DNA of 64,000 bases from an uncultured Bacteroidia bacterium (GTDB taxonomy: Bacteria; Bacteroidota; Bacteroidia; NS11-12g; UBA9320). The position numbers and the translations under genes were made by a program. Below, piece after piece: positions 9,901 through 16,812 of the stretch. Each line of letters opens with the position of its first letter. Positions within the stretch are counted from its first letter, which is position 1. The notes beneath the pieces are model-generated. The model was not told the DNA's origin, made no database searches, and saw only the letters and a program-made list of their open reading frames with translations. The stretch covers positions 403,001 to 467,000 of the forward strand of contig CALSTB010000005.1 of the NCBI GenBank assembly GCA_943789165.1, read 5' to 3'.

Positions 9901-11086
9901 TGCGGTGGTTTGACCCATCCGCTACATACACATTTCCAGCGCCATCGACCGCTACTCCGCTAGGATAGGCAAACTTAGCCGATGTCCCTGTACCATCTGT
10001 ATAGCCAGATGCACTACCAGCGAGGGTGCTGACCACACCTGATGCAGTTATTTTTTCGAATGCGGGTGGTTATACTCATCCGCTACATACACATTTCCAG
10101 CGCCATCGACCGCTACTCCTATAGGTCTGTTAAACTTAGCCGATGTCCCTGTACCATCTGCATAGCCATATGTACTACCAGCGAGCGTGCTGACCACACC
10201 TGATGCAGTTATTTTTCGAATGCGGTGGTTATTCCGATCCGCTACATACACATTTCCAGCGCCATCGACCGCTACTCCGCAGGATTGTAAAACTGAGCCG
10301 ATGTCCCTGTACCATCTGTATAGCCATTATGTAACTACCAGCGAGCGTGCTGACCACACCTGATGCAGTTATTTTTCGAATGCGGTGGTTATGACCATCC
10401 GCTACATACACATTTCCAGCGCCATCGACCGCTACTCCATAAGGATTGTTAAACTGAGCCGATGTCCCTGTACCATCTGTATAGCCAGATGACTACCAGC
10501 GAGCGTGCTGACCACACCTGATGCAGTTATTTTTCGAATGCGGTGGTTATCTGATCCGCTACATACACATTTCCAGCGCCATCGACCGCTACTCCATAAG
10601 GATTTTTAAACTTAGCCGATGTCCCTGTACCATCTGTATAGCCAGATGCACTACCAGCGAGGGTGCTGACCACACCTGATGCAGTTATTTTTCGAATGCG
10701 GTGGTTTGACCCATCCGCTACATACACATTTCCAGCGCCATCGACCGCTACTCCATAAGGATAGGCAAACTTAGCCGATGTCCCTGTACCATCTGTATAG
10801 CCAGATGTCACTACCAGCGAGCGTGCTGACCACACCTGATGTCAGTTATTTTTCGAATGCGGTGGTTATACTCATCCGCTACATACACATTTCCAGCGCC
10901 ATCGACCGCTACTCCTATAGGATAGGAAAACTGAGCCGATGTCCCTGTACCATCTGTATAGCCAGATGCACCACTACCAGCGAGCGTGCTGACCACACCT
11001 GATGACTGTGCTACGGTGTTTGAAAAAGAAAAACAAATAATGGAAAAAAGTACAGCTGTTAGCCGAGCTACGTAAAATGATTTCAT
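6940..11086 (-). pseudogene. NHL-repeat / beta-helix T9SS-secreted protein, left copy, frameshifted
   Basis: The gene starts at 11086 ([20 protein letters not shown], a signal peptide ending in VAQS) and runs as one broken frame to 6940. In order: eight NHL units of about 54 codons ([43 protein letters not shown]), two CDSYTSPSGKTW-type modules, a right-handed beta-helix of the choice-of-anchor Q kind, a GGGGGGGGG linker, a fibronectin-like region and a type A T9SS sorting domain (LYPNPTKGTVTV). Frameshifts fall in the NHL array at about 10050, 10275, 10330, 10490, 10550, 10800 and 10842. An extra A near 8990 splits the beta-helix. The downstream 632 codons (6940-8838 and a little beyond) are intact. 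Extracellular binding is inferred. Confidence 0.8.
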
Positions 11087-11230
11087 AATACTACTTAAAT
11101 TTTGCGACTTGAATTTTTGAAATCTCAAATCCAAAAGTAAAAAAATTTGATGTTTATTAAAAACTCTATTCTTTTAATACCAGCAATTTACAAAAAACAA
11201 TAATTGTATTTGCTAAACGTTACCAAAGGG

Positions 11231-11475
11231 ATGAATCCAAGAAAAATAATATTGATAACGTGCTTAATTTTATCAGCTAATCAATTGAAAGCTCAGATAC
11301 TTAAATCCGAAATGCTATCTGCTGGTATTTCACACCAAATAGGTTTAAGCAATAACACTTTTTCTCAAACAGGCCCAAAAATGAGTCTTTCGCATCTAAG
11401 GTATGCTGTAAATACTGGTGTGCTTTTTTCGAATGATAAAGACTTCTCTACTTTTTTTATAAATGGAGAGTTTAA
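11231..11475 (+). pseudogene. Truncated copy of the secreted protein gene at 16138-16668
   Basis: It is identical or nearly so to the first 80 or so codons of the intact gene (MNPRKIILITCLILSANQ, signal peptide ending KAQ). It is cut by the IS6-type element after GEF and one further codon, and the frame stops soon afterwards inside the IS. The start at 11231 is preceded by CCAAAGGG. It marks the inner end of the left duplication arm. Confidence 0.85.
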
Positions 11476-12252
11476 GGTTCTGTCGCGTTAATCTTAGTAA
11501 ATAGCGAAACGATTAATTTGCGACCATGAACTACAAACACCATCGATATCCCAAATCTATAATTCTTCAAGCGGTATATTTCAAGTTGAGATTTACATTG
11601 AGCTATCGCGACGTTGAAGAAATATTGAGAATTAGAGGTGTGAGAGTAGACCACTCAACAATTCAAAGATGGGTCTTTAAGTTCTCTCCTATTGTTGAAG
11701 CCAATATGCACAATCGGAAAAAGCAGGTTTGTGATAGTTGGAGGATGGATGAGACCTACATAAAAGTGGGTGGTAATGATAGATATCTTTATCGAGCGGT
11801 TGATAAATATGGAAACACAGTTGATTTTCTGTTAACCAAGCGAAGAATGAAGGGTTCGGCTCAGAAGTTTTTAAACAAGGCTATAGGGAATAACGACAAA
11901 CCAAGGATAATCAACATTGACAAGAGTGGAGCGAATACAGCAGGGATACGTACAATTAATAAACGAAGTCTTTCACTAAAGAAGATAAAGATAAGACGAG
12001 TTAAGTATCTAAATAATATTGTTGAACAGGATCATCGGACTATTAAAAGGCGAATAGCAATAAGTACAGGATTCAAGGAATTTGAATCAGCCCAACGAAC
12101 GTTGGCTGGAATAGAAATCATCAATATTATCAGAAAGAATCAACTCAAAGATTCAAGATCAAGTTGGTTTAACACATTTAAATCTTTAGCAGCTTGATGA
12201 AAAGTGAAATCCCTCTACTTTTGGATACTAGAGGGATTAACGCGACAGTACC
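11476..12252 (+). mobile_element. IS6-family insertion sequence, complete (777 bp)
   Basis: The ends are GGTTCTGTCGCGTTAATC at 11476 and its inverted partner GGTACTGTCGCGTTAATC ending at 12252. Both resemble the GGCACTGTTGCAAA ends of IS6/IS26. One transposase gene fills the element. The expected 8-bp target duplication is absent (left flank GAGTTTAA, right flank TTTTTTAG). IS6 elements move by replicative or cointegrate routes that generate inversions and deletions, which fits its place at the edge of the duplication. Confidence 0.88.
11526..12197 (+). CDS. IS6-family DDE transposase
   Basis: The 223-residue protein has the IS6 layout: N-terminal HTH (LSYRDVEEILRIRGVRVDHSTIQRW, shown here only as landmarks LSYRDVEEIL and VDHSTIQRW), then the catalytic Asp in WRMDETYIKVGG, Asp in IINIDKSGAN and Glu in NNIVEQDHRTIKRR. 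The length is usual for the family (about 220-240). The frame is intact. Confidence 0.92.
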   Translation: MNYKHHRYPKSIILQAVYFKLRFTLSYRDVEEILRIRGVRVDHSTIQRWVFKFSPIVEANMHNRKKQVCDSWRMDETYIKVGGNDRYLYRAVDKYGNTVDFLLTKRRMKGSAQKFLNKAIGNNDKPRIINIDKSGANTAGIRTINKRSLSLKKIKIRRVKYLNNIVEQDHRTIKRRIAISTGFKEFESAQRTLAGIEIINIIRKNQLKDSRSSWFNTFKSLAA

Positions 12253-12321
12253 TTTTTTAGTACCCTAAACAAAACATAGGGAAGAACTAATATGAACCAC
12301 CAATTGATGTTAATGAATAAA

Positions 12322-13401
12322 TTACTTTAAAAACTTCTTGAAGTAGATTATATTACTATTACGGTCTCTTAGCACCAGAACATAGCTTCCTTTTGGCAAA
12401 GCAGATACATCCACAACATTAGATTCAAGTGCATTCTCTATCATATTTTGCCCCAAATAATTCAATATCGCATAGGAGTCTATACTTAAATTAGAATGAC
12501 TTATAGTAATTTGATGTTGAGCTGGATTAGGATAAAGTCTAACTTTGCTACTAGAAAACTCAGACATACTAGCTCCTATACTTGTATCCGATTGCTCGGG
12601 CATCCATATTGCGCCAATACTATCACCCCATAAATATTCAGCTAGTTCAGGATAATCAATAAAAGGATTGCGGTTGTGCTGGTAAAAGCTATCGATGATG
12701 TTATTTCTATTACGTTCCCAGTTGCTAACTGTATCAATCCTATTCCAATGAAGGAGTGTGTTTAAGCGAGCTTGTAAGGGACTTTGGTCGGTATTGTTAA
12801 GTAATGTATTAGTCAACTCTAAATCAGGCTCAGAGCCTTCTCCTTCGTATCTGACAGCCATATAGAATATCATTCGTGCTACATCTCCTTTGACTGCGTC
12901 AGGTGGTTCAAATGTCCATAAATCAGCATCACGCTTAGACCCTGTATTAAAGCCATTATCTATTACATCTACGCAAGTAATGCACGTATCGAAATTTCTA
13001 TTATTCCTTGTGGAGTTGACACTAATGTCACAAGGTCTTAAATGATGAACATCTGTCCCTGCACCGTTGCTTGTGCCAAAATCTCCTCTAGATTTTGCCC
13101 AAACGTGTTCCCGACTCCAGCCAGACCCACTATTATACTCTTGTGCAGCATCAACACTCCTCTGTGAATATATTAAGATAACATTATTTGCATTGGCAGT
13201 GTCCTTATCTGTGTGTTTAAGAATATCCCATACATCTGTTGATGATGCGGTATAGGTAAATTCTGTATGATTCTTAATTATTTGATTCAGTTCAAACTTC
13301 AATGAGTCATCCTGCTTGTTATGAGCAGGTAGATAGTAAGTACTGTCCTGTGCAGAAAGTACGTTTGGGATAAGAAGTAAAGAGAATATAATGAATTTCA
13401 C
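12322..13401 (-). CDS. Secreted endonuclease I family nuclease with T9SS sorting domain
   Basis: The 359-residue protein has a signal peptide (LLLIPNVLSAQ). Its endonuclease I (NucM/EndA-like) domain covers about residues 25-270, with the metal-site signature WSREHVWAKSRGD and nearby DVHHLRPCDISVNSTRNN. A type A T9SS sorting domain follows at about 285-359 (RLYPNPAQHQITISH, LPKGSYVLVLRD). It should degrade extracellular DNA or RNA. The start is GTG at 13401, four bases from a TATCTTTA element. It stands alone between the IS6 element and recombinase remnants. Confidence 0.88.
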   Translation of the reverse strand: MKFIIFSLLLIPNVLSAQDSTYYLPAHNKQDDSLKFELNQIIKNHTEFTYTASSTDVWDILKHTDKDTANANNVILIYSQRSVDAAQEYNSGSGWSREHVWAKSRGDFGTSNGAGTDVHHLRPCDISVNSTRNNRNFDTCITCVDVIDNGFNTGSKRDADLWTFEPPDAVKGDVARMIFYMAVRYEGEGSEPDLELTNTLLNNTDQSPLQARLNTLLHWNRIDTVSNWERNRNNIIDSFYQHNRNPFIDYPELAEYLWGDSIGAIWMPEQSDTSIGASMSEFSSSKVRLYPNPAQHQITISHSNLSIDSYAILNYLGQNMIENALESNVVDVSALPKGSYVLVLRDRNSNIIYFKKFLK

Positions 13402-13405
13402 GAGG

Positions 13406-13413
13406 TAAAGATA
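13406..13413 (-). promoter_or_regulatory. -7-like element TATCTTTA for the nuclease gene
   Basis: It matches TAnnTTTG at all but the last base and lies four bases from the GTG start, which would give a leaderless or nearly leaderless transcript. Confidence 0.35.
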
Positions 13414-13442
13414 TTATTAAATCCAGGCTATTACCAATTGAC

Positions 13443-13468
13443 TGTATACCGTCAGGAAAGAGTGAACC
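13443..13468. mobile_element. Solitary IS3-type terminal inverted repeat
   Basis: TGTATACCGTCAG then GAAAGAGTGAAC matches 23 of 26 positions of the left end of the element at 5202-6684. No transposase follows; recombinase coding sequence begins at once. It is probably what remains of a second, related insertion after deletion. Confidence 0.65.
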
Positions 13469-13709
13469 CCATAATGGAGACTATTTTAAGACCCTTTGGA
13501 GTCGATTTAAGAAACAATCAGAGTTGATTGAGGAAGGACAGACATTGTACTCCTTCAGACATTCAGGAGCTATTGATATATTTAAGCGCACAGGGTCACT
13601 TAGTACACTTCAGAAGGCAATGGGGCACTCATCCCTCAATGTTAGTTTAACCTACCTCAGAGGACTTGAGATAGCCGAGCTGACTGAGGAGGATATGCCG
13701 GTGGTTTAG
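13467..13709 (+). pseudogene. Tyrosine recombinase C-terminal remnant
   Basis: The fragment is in frame from the solitary IS end to the stop at 13709 and shows the C-terminal catalytic motifs of phage-type integrases: YSFRHSGAIDIFKRTG (HxxR-type box), MGHSSLNVSLTYLRG with the nucleophile Tyr. It ends AELTEEDMPVV. The N-terminal arm-binding domain and most of the catalytic domain are missing. It is not functional alone. Confidence 0.75.
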
Positions 13710-14098
13710 TTACACTTAGAATTTAATCTATGTAAACTATATTTTGGCGTTTCAAAATATGCTTCCCCACCATCACATTCAAAAGTAATGGGCGTAATTA
13801 ATTCATTCCCAAAGTTCAAATCAACTCTGAGTGTATCGTTAATAAAAGTGTAATTATTAGTTCCCGGTAAGGCGTTTGTATCACCCGCCTGAAAGGTATT
13901 ATAAAGTGAATCGCAGTTATCGTCAATACAATAGTACGTATATCTTATGCCATTTTCATAGATATACATTGTATTTAGGTTGTTTCCTTGATACGTCCAT
14001 TTACCTTCAATAGTATAAGTCGGTAATGGATTGTCTTCAGTATCATCACTACCACAAGCGAAGAAGAATACAAGGGAGATTAAAAGTAAATTTCTCAT
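13706..14098 (-). CDS. Small putative lipoprotein
   Basis: The 130-residue protein has a lipoprotein signal (LLLISLVFFFACGSDD, Cys at about 15). A short beta-rich domain follows (IEGKWTYQGNN, TYYCIDDNCDSLY, NDTLRVDLNF), in the style of lipocalin-like Bacteroidota lipoproteins. Two Cys pairs could form disulphides. It converges on, and overlaps by four bases, the recombinase remnant, and lies between two recombinase 3' ends. Function unknown. Confidence 0.6.
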   Translation of the reverse strand: MRNLLLISLVFFFACGSDDTEDNPLPTYTIEGKWTYQGNNLNTMYIYENGIRYTYYCIDDNCDSLYNTFQAGDTNALPGTNNYTFINDTLRVDLNFGNELITPITFECDGGEAYFETPKYSLHRLNSKCN

Positions 14099-14139
14099 AA
14101 ATTGAATTTATAAAACGAAAACTAAATAATAAATAATTA

Positions 14140-14274
14140 ACCTACTTGAGGGGTCTTGAGATAGCTGAGCTGACTGAGGAGGATATGCCGGTAGTATGGC
14201 ATAAACTAAAAAGGGGCGTAACCATGACATCACACCCCAAAGGAATAAACCCTTATTATGAGAGCAGAATTTAA
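14140..14274 (+). pseudogene. Second tyrosine recombinase 3'-end remnant
   Basis: The frame encodes TYLRGLEIAELTEEDMPVV exactly as the remnant at 13467-13709, then continues WHKLKRGVTMTSHPKG to a stop at 14272-14274. Over 58 shared bases there are six differences, all synonymous, so the two remnants come from two diverged but selected recombinase genes rather than from a fresh duplication. A stop just upstream (TAA at 14134) shows that it is cut. Confidence 0.7.
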
Positions 14275-14339
14275 ATGAGATTTATCAGAATTGAACGTCG
14301 AAGTCTCCAATAGAATACTAATAATCTCCAAACGTTTTA

Positions 14340-14347
14340 TAACTTTG
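14340..14347 (+). promoter_or_regulatory. -7 element TAACTTTG for the gene at 14352
   Basis: It is a perfect TAnnTTTG match, separated by only GGTA from the ATG at 14352. It implies a transcript that starts at or near the start codon. Confidence 0.5.
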
Positions 14348-14351
14348 GGTA

Positions 14352-14747
14352 ATGAGAACCATTCTAATAATGCTGTCAGTCTTATTATCTTATTCGACAC
14401 AAGCACAAGTAATACCTCCAAAGAAAGCCAGTAAGATAGTTGTAACACTAGATTCAAACGCTTTTAACACTTCGTACAAGTTTCTAATAGAAAAGGGGTA
14501 CACAATCGACAAAGCAGATCGAGACTTAGGACTCATTAAAACAGTCAAAAGAGACATGCACACCATCAATGTCAACATCTTAGATTCGACAGTTTATTAC
14601 TCCGTTACGTTTGTAACGTTAGTGGGTCTTACACTAGAACCCATGACCATTGAGGCTTGTTGGTGTGGTATCTTAGGCGATTACCGAAAGAAGTACTTTA
14701 AGAAGCTCATAGCCCTATTCGAGGGTAAAGAGTACACATTCAAATAG
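14352..14747 (+). CDS. Small secreted protein of unknown function
   Basis: The 131-residue protein has a signal peptide ending STQAQ. The mature part contains ASKIVVTLDSNAFNTSYKFL and KADRDLGLIKTVKRD, a pattern seen in Bacteroidota periplasmic proteins that measure or bind small ligands, but I cannot assign a family. The C-terminus is LIALFEGKEYTFK. It stands alone, with its own -7 element. Confidence 0.6.
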   Translation: MRTILIMLSVLLSYSTQAQVIPPKKASKIVVTLDSNAFNTSYKFLIEKGYTIDKADRDLGLIKTVKRDMHTINVNILDSTVYYSVTFVTLVGLTLEPMTIEACWCGILGDYRKKYFKKLIALFEGKEYTFK

Positions 14748-14776
14748 TACCATGAGATAACTGTATTGAGTTAAAA

Positions 14777-15005
14777 ATAAACCAAGCTATCCCTCTGTTT
14801 AAGCATTGGCAAAATCAAAAATTCTTAACAAAAGCTCCTGTCGAGTTTAAACTGATTACAGAAAAATTCATTGTTGAAACCAAGCTATCCATCTATTTAT
14901 TTATTGCCACGTTTTGAAATAGAGGGGTAGGCGCGCCTTCGAAAGATAATTAGTTTTCAAATAAATAAACCAAGCAATCCACCTATTTATTCACTGTCAA
15001 ATTCA
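14777..15005. repeat. Three degenerate repeats in a gene-free stretch (14748-15263)
   Basis: Three copies of a motif near AAACCAAGCTATCCATCTATTT occur at about 14777, 14876 and 14963, each followed by a similar A/T-rich tail (ATTGGCAAAATC, ATTGCCACGTTTT, ACTGTCAAATTC). No coding sequence is visible in the whole 516-bp stretch apart from the terminator at 15081. They may be remnants of a mobile or non-coding element. Confidence 0.45.
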
Positions 15006-15080
15006 AAAAAGTGCTGAGAAGAAAAGCGCAAGAAAGTAAAGGTAGAAAACAAGTTATTGTAGGCTATATGTAACCACAAA

Positions 15081-15115
15081 AAAAGCAACTCCTTGATAAT
15101 TAAAGAGTTGCTTTG
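15081..15115. terminator. Bidirectional rho-independent terminator
   Basis: AAAGCAACTC and GAGTTGCTTT form a ten-pair stem around a 13-base loop, with an A run on one side and T-rich sequence on the other. It lies downstream of both flanking genes (14352 on plus, 15264 on minus). Confidence 0.7.
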
Positions 15116-15263
15116 CTTTAAGAGTAGGGGGAATCAGAACGTTATCGAACTTTTTTGACGGTACAAAGGCCCGGCTATAAAATGTTGGGTAACGTTTAGG
15201 TTGGTTAGCCATGCATATTAGCCCTGTAAGGTGCTATGCACTAATTAAATTGTTATTTCAACT

Positions 15264-15599
15264 TTAGTACATTAAATGCTTTTTAGAACTTTCCTTCCAC
15301 TGTGCTTTGTAGCTTGCGTCTACGAAGAAGATTTTCAAATCTGCTTTATAAGCTGCATCCACGAAATATATTTTCTTTTTTGCCTTGTAAGCTGCATCTG
15401 TAAAAAACCATCTACCATTGTTATCTTCAGCCATATATGCTGCATCAACTTTGTAAACCAAAAGATCAGCTTTATATGCTGCGTCCACAACATAAACTTT
15501 AACATCCGCTTTGTAATCAGCATCTACAGAATATATTAACTGGGCTTTAACGCTTGCACTAGCAATTAAAAGGGTTGTAATTAGGATTAATTTTTTCAT
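15264..15599 (-). CDS. Secreted short-repeat protein (DUF6150-like)
   Basis: The 111-residue protein has a signal peptide ending SVKAQ. The mature chain is about six degenerate repeats of VDAAYKAD spaced by short hydrophobic strands (VYVVDAAYKAD, VYKVDAAYMAE, IYFVDAAYKAD). I recall such proteins as DUF6150 in Bacteroidota, but the assignment is from memory. The repeated Tyr/Lys/Asp faces suggest a small beta-solenoid or amyloid-like fold. Function unknown. Confidence 0.65.
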   Translation of the reverse strand: MKKLILITTLLIASASVKAQLIYSVDADYKADVKVYVVDAAYKADLLVYKVDAAYMAEDNNGRWFFTDAAYKAKKKIYFVDAAYKADLKIFFVDASYKAQWKESSKKHLMY

Positions 15600-15612
15600 A
15601 TTGTTTCTTTTG

Positions 15613-15745
15613 GGTTCTGTTGCATTAACTAGGGCAATTTACTATATCTTTAGATTTGAAATTAAAAACGACTTCAATGTTCAACCGTCACAGATATCCA
15701 AAATCAATAATTCTTCAAGCTGTTTACTTTAAACTAAGATTTACA
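15613..15745 (+). mobile_element. 5' remnant of a second IS6-family element
   Basis: The end GGTTCTGTTGCATTAACT resembles the IS6 end at 11476. An in-frame start then encodes MFNRHRYPKSIILQAVYFKLRFT, matching the first residues of the IS6 transposase at 11526. Homology stops at about 15745. It is diverged from the full copy, so it is an older insertion. Confidence 0.75.
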
Positions 15746-15810
15746 AAACAATATAGTTCAAAGACCGATTCTGTCGGATAATAACTCAAATAACCCACTG
15801 GGTTTTTCTA

Positions 15811-15990
15811 CTATTCAAACTCCCATTGTAGCGGTTCATTAGTTGTATGTGAAATGGTTTCAAGTTTTGGGAAAACATAAGGCATCAGTTTAATCAAAAG
15901 CTCTATTCTTTGCTTTGGTTCCAACTCTTCGAGTCTTTCCTCAATATTCTCCAATTCATACACATATTCCTCTATATACCAAGCTATCAA
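15811..15990 (-). pseudogene. Short acidic-helical protein remnant
   Basis: An open frame of 59 codons ends at 15811. It reads EEYVYELENIEERLEELEP then KQRIELLIKLMPYVFPKLE and looks like a coding remnant (helical, biased, typical codon use), with no convincing start codon. It resembles short proteins found near Bacteroidota mobile elements. The hairpin at about 15791-15807 (AACCCA/TGGGTT then T run) would terminate it. Confidence 0.4.
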
Positions 15991-16137
15991 TATCTTAAGT
16001 TAAGTTGATATCTGCTAATTTTTAAAACTAATAGAATTAATGCCCTTAAGACACTGTCCAATGTTACTCTTTGTTTTTACAATAAATTTCTGCTTTGCAG
16101 AGTCCGAGTGAACATTTTATATGGCGTTTCTTATACT

Positions 16138-16668
16138 TCAGAAATTTAACTGACTCTCCCAAGGAGGATTGAATTCTTTTACTCTTTTCATAGTACAATT
16201 TGGTCCAATCCAAATAACATAAGATAGCCCCGCTTGTAATTGGTTTCTGTTTCTATTCTGCAAGTAAGAGATATCAAAAATAAAGCGGTCATAACTACCT
16301 TTAATCCCAATTTTAGGAAGAATAGTGAAACTTTTTGTGTTTTCTCGGCTTGTTCGCTCCAATTGAGCTCCTAATACAGGAGTAAAACGATGTGCAACGT
16401 AGGCATGGTGCCAAGCTAATACGTTAAACTCTCCATTTATAAAAAAAGTAGAGAAGTCTTTATCATTCGAAAAAAGCACACCAGTATTTACAGCATACCT
16501 TAGATGCGAAAGACTCATTTTTGGGCCTGTTTGAGAAAAAGTGTTATTGCTTAAACCTATTTGGTGTGAAATACCAGCAGATAGCATTTCGGATTTAAGT
16601 ATCTGAGCTTTCAATTGATTAGCTGATAAAATTAAGCACGTTATCAATATTATTTTTCTTGGATTCAT
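16138..16668 (-). CDS. Secreted protein, possible small beta-barrel
   Basis: The start at 16668 is chosen because it is preceded by CCAAAGGG and opens a signal peptide (MNPRKIILITCLILSANQ, ending KAQ); a TTG start 27 bases upstream is possible but weaker. The 176 residues contain alternating strands and repeated aromatic ends (YAVNTGVLFS, FSTFFINGEF, YDRFIFDISYLQ, QLQAGLSYVIW), as in small outer-membrane barrels of Bacteroidota. It is divergent from the giant NHL gene, 144 bases away. Its first half is duplicated at 11231. Confidence 0.6.
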   Translation of the reverse strand: MNPRKIILITCLILSANQLKAQILKSEMLSAGISHQIGLSNNTFSQTGPKMSLSHLRYAVNTGVLFSNDKDFSTFFINGEFNVLAWHHAYVAHRFTPVLGAQLERTSRENTKSFTILPKIGIKGSYDRFIFDISYLQNRNRNQLQAGLSYVIWIGPNCTMKRVKEFNPPWESQLNF

Positions 16669-16812
16669 CCCTTTGGTAACGTTTAGCAAATACAATTATT
16701 GTTTTTTGTAAATTGCTGGTATTAAAAGAATAGAGTTTTTAATAAAAAAAAATTTTTTTTACTTTTGGATTTGAGATTTGAAAAATTCAAGTCGCAAAAT
16801 TTAAGTAGTATT

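Larger units (their letters stand above)
6685..11475 (-). repeat. Left arm of large inverted duplication
   Basis: This segment is the near-identical reverse complement of 16424-23436, shorter by about 2.2 kb because it has fewer NHL units and lacks two spacer domains. Its outer end (ATAGATATAATTCAAGG) matches codons 1-10 of the HTH regulator at 23406 and stops exactly at the IS3 inverted repeat. Its inner end stops exactly at the IS6 inverted repeat, inside the duplicated copy of the gene at 16138-16668. It contains the terminator, the giant NHL/beta-helix gene and the 5' part of the neighbouring gene. Confidence 0.92.
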
